Program-made: the position numbers and the translations under genes
Notes under the pieces: generated by a model
What the model was told of the DNA's origin: nothing
The model's database searches: none
Seen by the model: only the letters and a program-made list of their open reading frames with translations
In this document: positions 7,600-14,093 of the stretch, piece by piece
Position numbering within the stretch: the stretch's first letter is position 1
How the letters are laid out: every line of letters begins with the position of its first letter
Assembly (NCBI GenBank): GCA_946612405.1
Contig: CAMOEQ010000013.1
Span: 1-15,170, forward strand
Direction: 5' to 3'
Source: an uncultured Erysipelotrichaceae bacterium
Lineage (GTDB): Bacteria > Bacillota_I > Bacilli_A > RFN20 > CAG-826
Length of the DNA: 15,170 nt

Positions 7600-8225
7600 T
7601 CGCACTATTTATCTCTTTAGCAATTTTATTAGTTCTCGTCATCCTCTCAATTATCTTCTTACCCACTTTCTTACGTAAATATTATCGAAAGAATTACGTA
7701 GAGATTTATGGTAAAAAAATCTATCGTTATGCTTTGCATAATGATTTATATCTTATCAATGTACTTGAACTAAAAGGAAATGATGATCAATTAATCAAAA
7801 TCGATCATCTTCTTTTTGGCAATAAATATATCTATATAATTAAAGATTTTTATATGCCTGGTAATATTGAGGCCAAAGAAAATGACCAATCTTTTATTTA
7901 TACAACCTTAGGCAAAAATCCTAAGAAGTATTACATTGATAATTTCCTTTTTAAAAACGATGAATTAGCCAAAAAAGTTTCATCGAATTTAGGTTTGTCT
8001 CGTTCATTATTTATTCCAATATCAATTGTTGATAACGATGCTGATTTTGGTGATTTTCATCCTGAAATTAAAGATAATTATTTAATTCATATTTCGAATT
8101 TTAATAAATTGATTGATTCTTTAGAATCAAGAAAAGTTGCTCCACTTAATGATGAGCAACTTAAATACGCTGTTAAGGATGTCAATAGACTCAATGAAAG
8201 AAGAAAAACAAATAAGTCTCGATAA
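7596..8225 (+). CDS. Membrane-anchored NERD-like domain protein
   Basis: 209 residues. Residues 2-25 form a strongly hydrophobic helix followed by basic residues (RKYYRK), so the rest should face the cytoplasm. Residues about 60-135 read like a NERD (nuclease-related) domain: IDHLLFGNKYIYIIKDFYMPG matches the pattern of an acidic pair, a hydrophobic strand ending in Lys, and a Gly turn. In my alignment the acidic residue before ID is Lys68 and the Glu of the E-x-K motif is Ile81; Asp70 and Lys83 remain. A nuclease activity is therefore doubtful. The C-terminus is basic. The ATG overlaps the deoD stop by four bases, so translation is coupled. No family beyond the NERD resemblance is recognised. 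Confidence 0.7.
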   Translation: MIALFISLAILLVLVILSIIFLPTFLRKYYRKNYVEIYGKKIYRYALHNDLYLINVLELKGNDDQLIKIDHLLFGNKYIYIIKDFYMPGNIEAKENDQSFIYTTLGKNPKKYYIDNFLFKNDELAKKVSSNLGLSRSLFIPISIVDNDADFGDFHPEIKDNYLIHISNFNKLIDSLESRKVAPLNDEQLKYAVKDVNRLNERRKTNKSR

Positions 8226-9237
8226 ACAAATTAGACAGAATTACCGAAAGAATTTTATTTCTAAAACTTCTTTGGTGGCTGTCTTTCTTCTTTTTGTTAT
8301 CGCTTCTTTGCTTTTAGCTTATTTTTTACCAATCACTTTATTTATCACTATTCCATTTTTAATTTTACCGATGCTAACAGGTTTTATCGCTGAAAATATG
8401 TCAGCGAATACAAAACGTTCATCTGCTTTAAGAATGTTGTTTGGTTTTCGTTTATATTATTCACGACAATTTTTCGGAATTTATCGCATCCTTGGAGCGA
8501 TTTTAAAAACGATCATTGTCTATTTGATTGTTACTTCAATTTTGACATTGATTTTACATCTATCATTAGGAATGTCAGATCCAAATTATATGTCGATTTT
8601 AGATTCGATTATTCGAGGACGAAATATTGAAGATTTGAATAAAAATATTGAGCTTTTGCTGGCAAATCCAACATTTGTTTTAATTGAAAATATCTCTGAA
8701 ATTGCTGCGATTGGTCTAGCTTCTTATATGATGATTCATCACGTTTTAACTCAGTCATTTAAAGTGTTTTATAATGCCCTAGGAAAAACAGTTTTATCAT
8801 CGTTAGGTGTAAATATGATACATCGTTTATCTTTCAGTAAAATTCGTAAATACTTTTATAAAGATTATTATTCATCATTTTGGTATATGATTTTGGTTTA
8901 TATCGTATTCTATGTTGGTGGTGCACTTTTAGGATTACTTATCTTAAATAGAAATGGAGCGCAATCCGCAGTCATTGGTTTATTTTTTGCTTCAACCATA
9001 TCTTCATTCTTTTTACCGATTGTTTTTGATACGCTTCAAATCATTTTCTCTGTTTATTCGCTGTTTTATATTCAAAGTATGATGCATTCTGCTTCAATAC
9101 TTAGAAATTCCTTTGGAGATAAAGTGTCTTTTTCTAGTGAAGAAATCGCCTTGGTAGATAAATCGGTATCAGAATTAGAAAGTGTTTTAAAAGAAGCAAA
9201 TAAACCTTCAAATAAGCAAGAAGAAAACAAAAAATAA
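8194..9237 (+). CDS. Polytopic membrane protein of unknown family
   Basis: About 347 residues with roughly six hydrophobic segments (about 26-44, 46-66, 100-123, 166-186, 229-250, 258-295) and a charged Lys/Glu-rich C-terminal tail. I do not recognise the family. The start is uncertain. The frame is open from 8137; ATGs lie at 8179 and 8194. The 8194 ATG is preferred because it gives a short charged N-terminus and the smallest overlap with the upstream gene (32 bases). AAGG at 8175-8178 is touching the first ATG and rather far from the second. It is the last gene of the cdaA operon and is probably translated by coupling. Its stop codon is followed by a run of A residues that forms the T tract of the terminator of the opposing tRNA gene. 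Confidence 0.72.
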   Translation: MKEEKQISLDKQIRQNYRKNFISKTSLVAVFLLFVIASLLLAYFLPITLFITIPFLILPMLTGFIAENMSANTKRSSALRMLFGFRLYYSRQFFGIYRILGAILKTIIVYLIVTSILTLILHLSLGMSDPNYMSILDSIIRGRNIEDLNKNIELLLANPTFVLIENISEIAAIGLASYMMIHHVLTQSFKVFYNALGKTVLSSLGVNMIHRLSFSKIRKYFYKDYYSSFWYMILVYIVFYVGGALLGLLILNRNGAQSAVIGLFFASTISSFFLPIVFDTLQIIFSVYSLFYIQSMMHSASILRNSFGDKVSFSSEEIALVDKSVSELESVLKEANKPSNKQEENKK

Positions 9238-9261
9238 AATAAAAACAGTACTATGTACTGT
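9230..9261 (-). terminator. Terminator of the minus-strand tRNA-Gly(GCC)
   Basis: The palindrome ACAGTAC (9245-9251), loop TAT, GTACTGT (9255-9261) is followed on the minus strand by TTTTTATTTTATTTT. The T tract is the complement of the A-rich last bases of the membrane-protein gene, including its stop codon. On the plus strand no T run follows, so the operon coming from the left has no clear terminator of its own here. Confidence 0.7.
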
Positions 9262-9274
9262 TAATCAAATCAAA

Positions 9275-9348
9275 TGGAGCAGATGACGGGAATCGAACCC
9301 GCATAACTACCTTGGCAAGGTAGTGTTCTACCACTGAACTACATCTGC
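9275..9348 (-). tRNA. tRNA-Gly (anticodon GCC)
   Basis: A 74-base cloverleaf on the minus strand with encoded CCA. The acceptor stem is GCAGATG/CATCTGC, the D arm contains GTTCAGTGGTAGAAC, the anticodon stem CTACC/GGTAG encloses TTGCCAA, and the T loop is TTCGATT. It reads GGC and GGT. It is transcribed away from gltX from its own near-consensus promoter and ends in a hairpin within the tail of the cdaA operon. Confidence 0.95.
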
Positions 9349-9356
9349 ATTTCAGC

Positions 9357-9384
9357 GTGATTATTATATAAAAAGTAGTATAAT
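9357..9384 (+). promoter_or_regulatory. Promoter of gltX
   Basis: TATAAT at 9379-9384 with a weak -35 (GTGATT, 9357-9362, spacing 16). The inferred start near 9391 gives a leader of about 17 bases before the ATG at 9408. This -10 lies inside the 17-base spacer of the opposing tRNA-Gly promoter, so the two cannot be occupied at once. No T-box leader is present. Confidence 0.55.
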
Positions 9385-9391
9385 ACTTCAA
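9363..9391 (-). promoter_or_regulatory. Promoter of tRNA-Gly(GCC)
   Basis: On the minus strand, -35 TTGAAG (complement of 9386-9391) and -10 TATAAT (complement of 9363-9368) are exactly 17 bases apart. The -10 ends 14 bases before the tRNA, leaving about 7 bases of 5' leader. It overlaps the gltX promoter on the other strand. Confidence 0.72.
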
Positions 9392-9407
9392 GATAAAAAA
9401 ATAGATT

Positions 9408-11072
9408 ATGAACAAGTACGAAGAATTAGCCAATTACATTTTCCCAGACATCAGCGAAACGATAGCTGATTTAGAAGCAAAATATCCTAATCGTAAACTT
9501 CCATTAAATGCTGAAGTTACCCGTTTTGCGCCTTCTCCAACCGGTTTTTTACATCTCGGTTCTTTATTTACATCATTAGTAGCTCATAAAGTTGCTTTTG
9601 ATTCAAAAGGTGTTTTCTATCTAAGACTTGAAGATACAGACACAAAACGTGAAATTGAAGGTAGTGGAGAAGAGCTTGTTCGTCAATTAGCCTATTTTGA
9701 TGTTGCTCCTAAAGAAGGATATTTAGGAAATCACGATGTCGGTGATTATGGTCCTTATCGTCAAAGCGAAAGAGAACATATCTACCGTGTTTGTATTAAA
9801 GAATTAATGTTAAAAGGAAGAGCTTATCCTTGTTTTTGCTCTGCTCAAGAACTTGAAGAAACTAGAGAAATTCAAGAAGCTAATAAAGAAATCCCTGGAT
9901 ATTATGGTGATTATGCGATTTGTCGCACTATCGAGCCAAGCGAAGCTTTAATTAGAATTAAAAACGGCGATCCATATGTCATTAGATTTAGATCGATGGG
10001 AAATCATAATAACAAAGTCACTTTCCATGATGAAATTCGTGGAGACATTTCCATTGCTGAAAACGATATGGATATCGTCATCTTAAAATCCGATGGTTTA
10101 CCAACTTATCACTTTGCCCACGCTGTTGATGATCATTTTATGAGAACAACAACTGTTATTAGAGGTGAAGAATGGATTTCAAGTGCTCCAATTCATTTAG
10201 AATTATTTGAAACTCTTGGTTTTAAACTTCCTAAATACGCTCATCTTCCAGTTATCATGAAACTTGATAACGGCAATAAACGTAAACTTTCTAAAAGAAA
10301 AGATCCGGAAGCCAGCGTTTCTCACTTCATCGAAGGCGGCTATCCAGCCGAATCATTAAAAGCCTATTTGATGAGTATCGCTAATTCTAATTTTGAAGAA
10401 TGGACCGCTCAAAATCATTGCTATGATTTAGATAAATTTAGATTCTCATTCGATAAGATGTCTCTTGATGGAGTTTTGTTTGATCAAGATAAATTAAATT
10501 TCTTTTCTAAAGAAGTTATTGCTCTTTTCACTGCTGAAGATTTATATGAACGCTTACTCAAATGGTCTAAAGACTTTGATGAAGTCTTATATAAACATTT
10601 ATTAGATAATAAAGAAATATCCATTAAAGCTCTCAATATCGAAAGAGGTGGAGAAAAAGCTCGTAAAGACTTCACTTGCTATAAAGATGTCTATCCATTA
10701 ATTGGTTTCTTCTATAATGACCGCTACTTAGAAATCGTTAAAGATGGTTATCCATTTAATGAAAAATTCTCTAAAGAGACAATCAAAGAATTGTTAGAAG
10801 ATTTCTCAAAATCTAATGATTATTCATTAGCAAACGATGTTTGGTTTAATTCAGTTAAAGAATTAGGTCTTAGACATAAATTTGCTGAATCGAATAAAAT
10901 TTATAAGCAAGCTCCTGAACAATATCTTGGACACGTTGGTGATGTTGCTGAAATCATTCGTGTTGCAATTGTTGGAGCGAAGAATTCTCCAAACCTCCAT
11001 TCAGTCTTACAAATCTTAGGTAAAGATGAGGTTAATAGAAGAATTAAACTCGCTATTGAATATCTAAACTAA
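9408..11072 (+). CDS. gltX: Glutamyl-tRNA synthetase
   Basis: Class I synthetase that charges tRNA-Glu (and perhaps tRNA-Gln, as non-discriminating enzymes do in many Firmicutes; not decidable here). The protein has 554 residues, longer than the roughly 480-500 of the common form, with an N-terminal extension of about 36 residues (EELANYIFPDI, then YPNRKLP) before the catalytic VTRFAPSPTG. The HIGH motif is HLGS at 49-52 and the KMSKS motif is KLSKR at 293-297 (in RKLSKRKDPEAS). The segment YLRLEDTDTKRE is also diagnostic. The extended form is, to my knowledge, common in Clostridia-like gut Firmicutes. No clear ribosome site precedes the ATG. tRNA-Glu(CTC) follows 21 bases after the stop with no terminator between. 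Confidence 0.95.
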   Translation: MNKYEELANYIFPDISETIADLEAKYPNRKLPLNAEVTRFAPSPTGFLHLGSLFTSLVAHKVAFDSKGVFYLRLEDTDTKREIEGSGEELVRQLAYFDVAPKEGYLGNHDVGDYGPYRQSEREHIYRVCIKELMLKGRAYPCFCSAQELEETREIQEANKEIPGYYGDYAICRTIEPSEALIRIKNGDPYVIRFRSMGNHNNKVTFHDEIRGDISIAENDMDIVILKSDGLPTYHFAHAVDDHFMRTTTVIRGEEWISSAPIHLELFETLGFKLPKYAHLPVIMKLDNGNKRKLSKRKDPEASVSHFIEGGYPAESLKAYLMSIANSNFEEWTAQNHCYDLDKFRFSFDKMSLDGVLFDQDKLNFFSKEVIALFTAEDLYERLLKWSKDFDEVLYKHLLDNKEISIKALNIERGGEKARKDFTCYKDVYPLIGFFYNDRYLEIVKDGYPFNEKFSKETIKELLEDFSKSNDYSLANDVWFNSVKELGLRHKFAESNKIYKQAPEQYLGHVGDVAEIIRVAIVGAKNSPNLHSVLQILGKDEVNRRIKLAIEYLN

Positions 11073-11093
11073 TATTGTTTAAATATTCTTCCT

Positions 11094-11170
11094 GGCCCAT
11101 TGGAGAAGCGGCTTAACTCATATCCCTCTCAAGGATACATTCAAGGGTTCGAATCCCTTATGGGTCACCA
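11094..11170 (+). tRNA. tRNA-Glu (anticodon CTC)
   Basis: A 77-base cloverleaf with encoded CCA. The acceptor stem is GGCCCAT/ATGGGTC (one G-T pair), the anticodon stem TATCC/GGATA encloses CTCTCAA, giving CTC and reading GAG, and the T arm AAGGG/CCCTT carries TTCGAAT. The GGCCC start and the sequence around the D arm match bacterial tRNA-Glu. It follows gltX with no promoter or terminator in the 21-base gap, so it is probably cut from the gltX transcript. Confidence 0.92.
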
Positions 11171-11245
11171 AATGCTTAAAATTTTGAACGTATTAGGCGT
11201 GGATGATTATAAATTCCATCTCCCTACGATTCAAAGGTATAGAAG

Positions 11246-11266
11246 TCCTCAAGTTTGAGGATTTTT
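11246..11266 (+). terminator. Terminator of gltX-tRNA-Glu
   Basis: The inverted repeat TCCTCAA (11246-11252) / TTGAGGA (11255-11261) is followed by five T residues. The outer five or six pairs are enough for a stem with a four- to six-base loop. It closes the gltX transcript 75 bases after the tRNA. Confidence 0.8.
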
Positions 11267-11340
11267 ATTACCTTTATTGTTTTAATCTTAAAAATGAATA
11301 CATTAAGTTTTTAGTTATCTGGCTGTTTTGAAAATTCCTG

Positions 11341-11349
11341 TGTTATATT
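11341..11349 (+). promoter_or_regulatory. Possible extended -10 for the small zinc-knuckle protein gene
   Basis: TGTTATATT fits an extended -10 (TGnTATATT) about 20 bases before the ATG at 11370. A TTGAAA at 11328-11333 is too close to serve as its -35. The evidence is weak. Confidence 0.3.
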
Positions 11350-11369
11350 ATTTTAACGAGGTGAATATT

Positions 11370-11576
11370 ATGAATGAACCAAAAGAGAAATGTTGTGTTT
11401 GTGGAGAAGATATTGATTTAGCTTTTGATCAATGGTCTGAAAGTCCAAGCGGCGAATACATGCATGTAAAGTGCTCAAGGGAATATCAAAAAATGGTAGA
11501 TAAAGTAAACTCTCTTTCTACCGACGAATTTATTGATGTTTTGAACACTATACCTGATAGCGAGAAAAAGTGGTAA
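11370..11576 (+). CDS. Small Cys/His zinc-knuckle-like protein, unknown function
   Basis: 68 residues. Cys8-x2-Cys11 and His32-x2-Cys35 (contexts KCCVCGED and YMHVKCSREY) form a CxxC...HxxC arrangement with about 20 residues between the pairs, as in treble-clef or ribbon-type zinc sites. The C-terminal half (VNSLSTDEFIDVLNTIP) is probably helical. The frame is open from 11328, but GAGGTGA at 11358-11364 points to the ATG at 11370. I do not recognise a family. It stands alone between the gltX terminator and a long non-coding stretch. A small hairpin follows at 11588-11605 (TCTGATT/AATCAGA) without a T run. Confidence 0.68.
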   Translation: MNEPKEKCCVCGEDIDLAFDQWSESPSGEYMHVKCSREYQKMVDKVNSLSTDEFIDVLNTIPDSEKKW

Positions 11577-12040
11577 AAATATATGCTTCTGATTTTTTAA
11601 TCAGAGGAAAACTTCGCAATGATTAGTTTTCAAATTGTGAATTTTATCTACACTTTATTTGGTTTATCGTTCGATTAAGTGACGGAACAAAGATATCGAA
11701 GAAATCAAAACTAGTTCCATTTTTCGAGTGATTTAGAACAAAGCGAAAAAGTACTAAAAGCATTACTCAAGAAAAATAGTCATTCACAGGTTTCTAATTT
11801 GATCCACTTGTATTAAAAACTTTACACACTGCCACACGAATATTTACCTGTTACAAGGTTGCTAGTCTTCCAGTATAGTTCATATGGTGGTGGGTTTTTT
11901 CTTTTGATTTTTGCCTGTCTCACCACTGGGTAACGCGGGTATTGCTCAGTTTTGAGATATAAAGAAACACGGATGTTGCTGTTTTTAAGAAATTCACAAT
12001 TTTTGAACCGTGCGAGGAGACTCGCTACTTTCTGTTTTTA
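11577..12040. other. Long non-coding stretch with foldable segments and a possible coding remnant
   Basis: No convincing gene is seen. At 11679-11816 one plus frame reads 11 codons from GTG, an amber TAG at 11712-11714, then 33 codons to TAA, with an amphipathic, protein-like composition; this may be a decayed gene or chance. From about 11885 the sequence turns locally GC-richer and can pair: 11885-11894 with 11919-11928 (10 pairs, some G-T), CTCA/TGAG at 11945-11956, CACGG (11968-11972) with CCGTG (12008-12012), and GCGAG-GAGA-CTCGC (12012-12025) with a GNRA-type loop. A T-rich run follows at 12033-12039. It may encode a structured RNA; no known family is recognised. Confidence 0.35.
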
Positions 12041-12043
12041 AAA

Positions 12044-12062
12044 ATCACTTTAGTGATATAAT
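12044..12062 (+). promoter_or_regulatory. Extended -10 promoter overlapped by a perfect operator-like palindrome
   Basis: ATCACT-TT-AGTGAT (12044-12057) is a perfect 14-base inverted repeat. Its right end supplies the TG of an extended -10 (TGA then TATAAT, 12057-12062). The -35 side is only T-rich (about 12034-12040). It lies 90 bases upstream of a gene for an XRE-family regulator, so autorepression is a natural reading. The half-site resembles the TATCAC/GTGATA arms of lambda-type operators, which is suggestive but not proof. Confidence 0.45.
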
Positions 12063-12063
12063 A

Positions 12064-12086
12064 ATTCTACGATTAGTAGAGTTTTT
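12064..12086 (+). terminator. Possible weak terminator or attenuator before the first XRE gene
   Basis: A stem of up to seven pairs, with core TCTAC (12066-12070) and GTAGA (12076-12080) and loop GATTA, is followed by TTTTT. It could end a transcript from the non-coding stretch. The start site expected from the TATAAT just upstream would fall inside this hairpin, so it is unlikely to act on that message. Confidence 0.4.
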
Positions 12087-12151
12087 CAAGACAATAAGTA
12101 TGGTTATAAAACTTTTGATAGACCTTAAAATAGTTGTAACGGAGGTTCATT

Positions 12152-13312
12152 ATGCTTTTGATAGGACAACGAATTAAAGAATTAAGAAAAGAAAAGAATA
12201 TAACACAAGCCGAATTATCTAAAGAGCTTAATTTATCTGATCGTACAGTAAGTAAATGGGAACAAGGAAAAGGAAATCCGGATATAGAAACATTACCCGA
12301 TTTATCGAGATTTTTTGGCGTTTCCATTGACTATCTAATTACAGGCGAGGATTTTAAAAGTGATAGAAATGCTTCGAATTATGAAATCGTTGTTAATTAT
12401 TTCAATAAACTTATTGGACCCGTCAAATTGAATGAATACTGCGAGAGATATATCTATAGGCTCTCCGAAGAATATAAGGTTTCCGAATTAAAAGATGCTA
12501 TCGACATTTTTTACGAAAGATATTTGAAGGGCCAAAAAGAAGATATATTGGCATACATTCAAAACGAAATCCCAAAACTTAGCGGAATTGCAAGGAGTTC
12601 TCGAGCAGAACCGCAGGAACGAGAAATACTTCATATCATTCACATATTGAATAAAAATGATCCTGAAAATCGTCGTTTGAATGATGAAACAAAAAAACTA
12701 ATAGAACGTCATTTAGATTTGCGTTTTTCAAAAGATGATGCAGATAGAATTGTTTGGTTAAAAAATTTGGCAAAAAAGCTTTCTGAGAATCACACATCTT
12801 CGATTTGTATTAATGCCGCTTTAAGCAAAACACTTCTTGATTATCGAGATAAACAAAGACGAGAAAAACGAATTCAAAAAGGCTTTATTGATTGTAAACC
12901 ATATTATTTCGAATCTATTGATTCTGCTATTTTAGACCTTAATCAGAGCATTAGAGATAACAAAGTTGGCGAAACTTTTGAGAATGTAATTTATCTTTTG
13001 GATCTTTTGATAAAGAAATTAACCATTTCTTATGACTCTTCGTTAGATGAGTCATCAATTCCTCACATTTCAAAAATAATCGACAATTTGTATGAAATCT
13101 ATGGTGGTTATCTAGGAAGAGATAATAGTCGGGTGTTTAAAAACTACTATGACAGATTTAGCATGTATACAGAGAAGACTAAAATGCCATACAAAGTTCT
13201 GGAATATCTTTCGTATTTTATTGACGAAATGAGTTCTAAAATCGATAAAAGGATGAGGGGCATTAAAACTTCATATAAACCGAACATAAACTTGCTGATG
13301 ACATTCAAATAA
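12152..13312 (+). CDS. XRE-family regulator with a large unrecognised C-terminal domain
   Basis: 386 residues. Residues about 4-62 are a clear HTH_3/XRE domain: GQRIKELRKEKNITQAEL, then LSDRTVSKWEQGKGNPD, then GVSIDYLITGE. Residues about 70-386 are charged, apparently all-helical and rich in Leu, Ile, Lys and Glu, without membrane segments or catalytic motifs that I recognise. They could be a TPR-like sensing or oligomerisation module. GGAGG at 12141-12145 sits six bases before the ATG. A palindrome overlapping the probable promoter (12044-12062) suggests autoregulation. The next gene begins 84 bases downstream. It is far larger than a plain phage-type repressor. DNA binding is secure by family; the targets and signal are unknown. 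Confidence 0.82.
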   Translation: MLLIGQRIKELRKEKNITQAELSKELNLSDRTVSKWEQGKGNPDIETLPDLSRFFGVSIDYLITGEDFKSDRNASNYEIVVNYFNKLIGPVKLNEYCERYIYRLSEEYKVSELKDAIDIFYERYLKGQKEDILAYIQNEIPKLSGIARSSRAEPQEREILHIIHILNKNDPENRRLNDETKKLIERHLDLRFSKDDADRIVWLKNLAKKLSENHTSSICINAALSKTLLDYRDKQRREKRIQKGFIDCKPYYFESIDSAILDLNQSIRDNKVGETFENVIYLLDLLIKKLTISYDSSLDESSIPHISKIIDNLYEIYGGYLGRDNSRVFKNYYDRFSMYTEKTKMPYKVLEYLSYFIDEMSSKIDKRMRGIKTSYKPNINLLMTFK

Positions 13313-13329
13313 AGCAAAGCTTTTTAGAG

Positions 13330-13361
13330 AATCAACTTTTAATTGATTGGTTGATTATACT
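13330..13361 (+). promoter_or_regulatory. Inverted repeat and weak promoter-like box between the two XRE genes
   Basis: AATCAA (13330-13335) and TTGATT (13343-13348) form a six-base inverted repeat with a seven-base spacer, and TTGATT is repeated directly at 13351-13356. TATACT (13356-13361) could be a -10 box but has no good -35. It may be an operator for either regulator. The evidence is weak. Confidence 0.28.
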
Positions 13362-13396
13362 AAGTTTCGTATGATGGTGGTGTAGGAGGAAAGTAT

Positions 13397-14092
13397 ATGG
13401 CTACAGGAGAATTAATAAAAGAAGCCTTAACTAAGCGCGGCATGACTCAAAAAGAGTTAGCTGACAAACTATTTGTAAAACCACAAGCCGTTTCAAAATG
13501 GATTAAAAACGAAAGTGAACCATCTAAAGCTAACATCAGAAATATTTATGAGATTCTAGGAATTGATTTGACAACAGAACTAGTCAAAGTGGTTCAAAAG
13601 TCAGCAAATAACGATGATTTCGTTTTTGCAGAGATTAAAAATATTGATTCTATTGACAAGGCAAGTAAAGAATCGAAGCGCATTCTTGATAATGCTTTAA
13701 TTAAACAAAATTATTCTCATTCAATTTATACATTGTTGGATTGGCTTGTTGCCGCAACATTGGGCCTTGTATATCATGACTTCATAAACAAAACAAAAAA
13801 ATGCGATGAATATGATGATGGCGTTGTCATTGCATATCTAAGTGACTTCTTTGCTGAATGTTTTAAATTTAGAGGTCAATATCCAAATGAACTCGCTTAC
13901 GAGTTTTATTGTATGGGCATGGATTTGTTTGAATCGTTTGGTGAATACAAGTTGCCAAATCATGATTTTGGGCACGACGCATTTGGATTATGGAACAACT
14001 TCAATAAATCGTTCGATTATTTGTATATCACATCAACAGCAATCGAGTTTAAAACAGCTTTAACTGAATTATTATCAAAATGGGGGTATTAA
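13397..14092 (+). CDS. XRE-family protein with an unrecognised C-terminal domain
   Basis: 231 residues. Residues about 4-60 are an HTH_3/XRE domain (LIKEALTKRGMTQKELADKL, then KPQAVSKWIKNESEPS, then YEILGI). Residues about 75-231 are a separate domain with many aromatic residues (LLDWLVAATLGLVYHDF, then LSDFFAECFKFRGQYPNE, then HDFGHDAFGLWNNF). The conserved-looking His, Asp and Trp residues could form a ligand or active site, but I recognise no family. AGGAGGA at 13384-13390 gives a strong ribosome site for the ATG. The next gene starts one base after its stop, so the two products are likely made together. It does not resemble the C-terminal part of the upstream XRE protein. Confidence 0.8.
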   Translation: MATGELIKEALTKRGMTQKELADKLFVKPQAVSKWIKNESEPSKANIRNIYEILGIDLTTELVKVVQKSANNDDFVFAEIKNIDSIDKASKESKRILDNALIKQNYSHSIYTLLDWLVAATLGLVYHDFINKTKKCDEYDDGVVIAYLSDFFAECFKFRGQYPNELAYEFYCMGMDLFESFGEYKLPNHDFGHDAFGLWNNFNKSFDYLYITSTAIEFKTALTELLSKWGY

Positions 14093-14093
14093 C

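Noticed and set aside
9349..9407. T-box leader before gltX
   Set aside because: The gap between tRNA and gene is under 60 bases and is filled by promoters; there is no room for a T-box.
11142..11170. tRNA-Glu 3' end as an attachment site for an integrated element
   Set aside because: I found no second copy of the tRNA tail in 11171-14947 and no integrase gene.
11577..12151. CRISPR array in the long non-coding stretch
   Set aside because: No regularly spaced direct repeats are present.
12073..12327. 84-codon minus-strand frame over the first XRE gene start
   Set aside because: It is antisense to a secure HTH domain and has no recognisable pattern.
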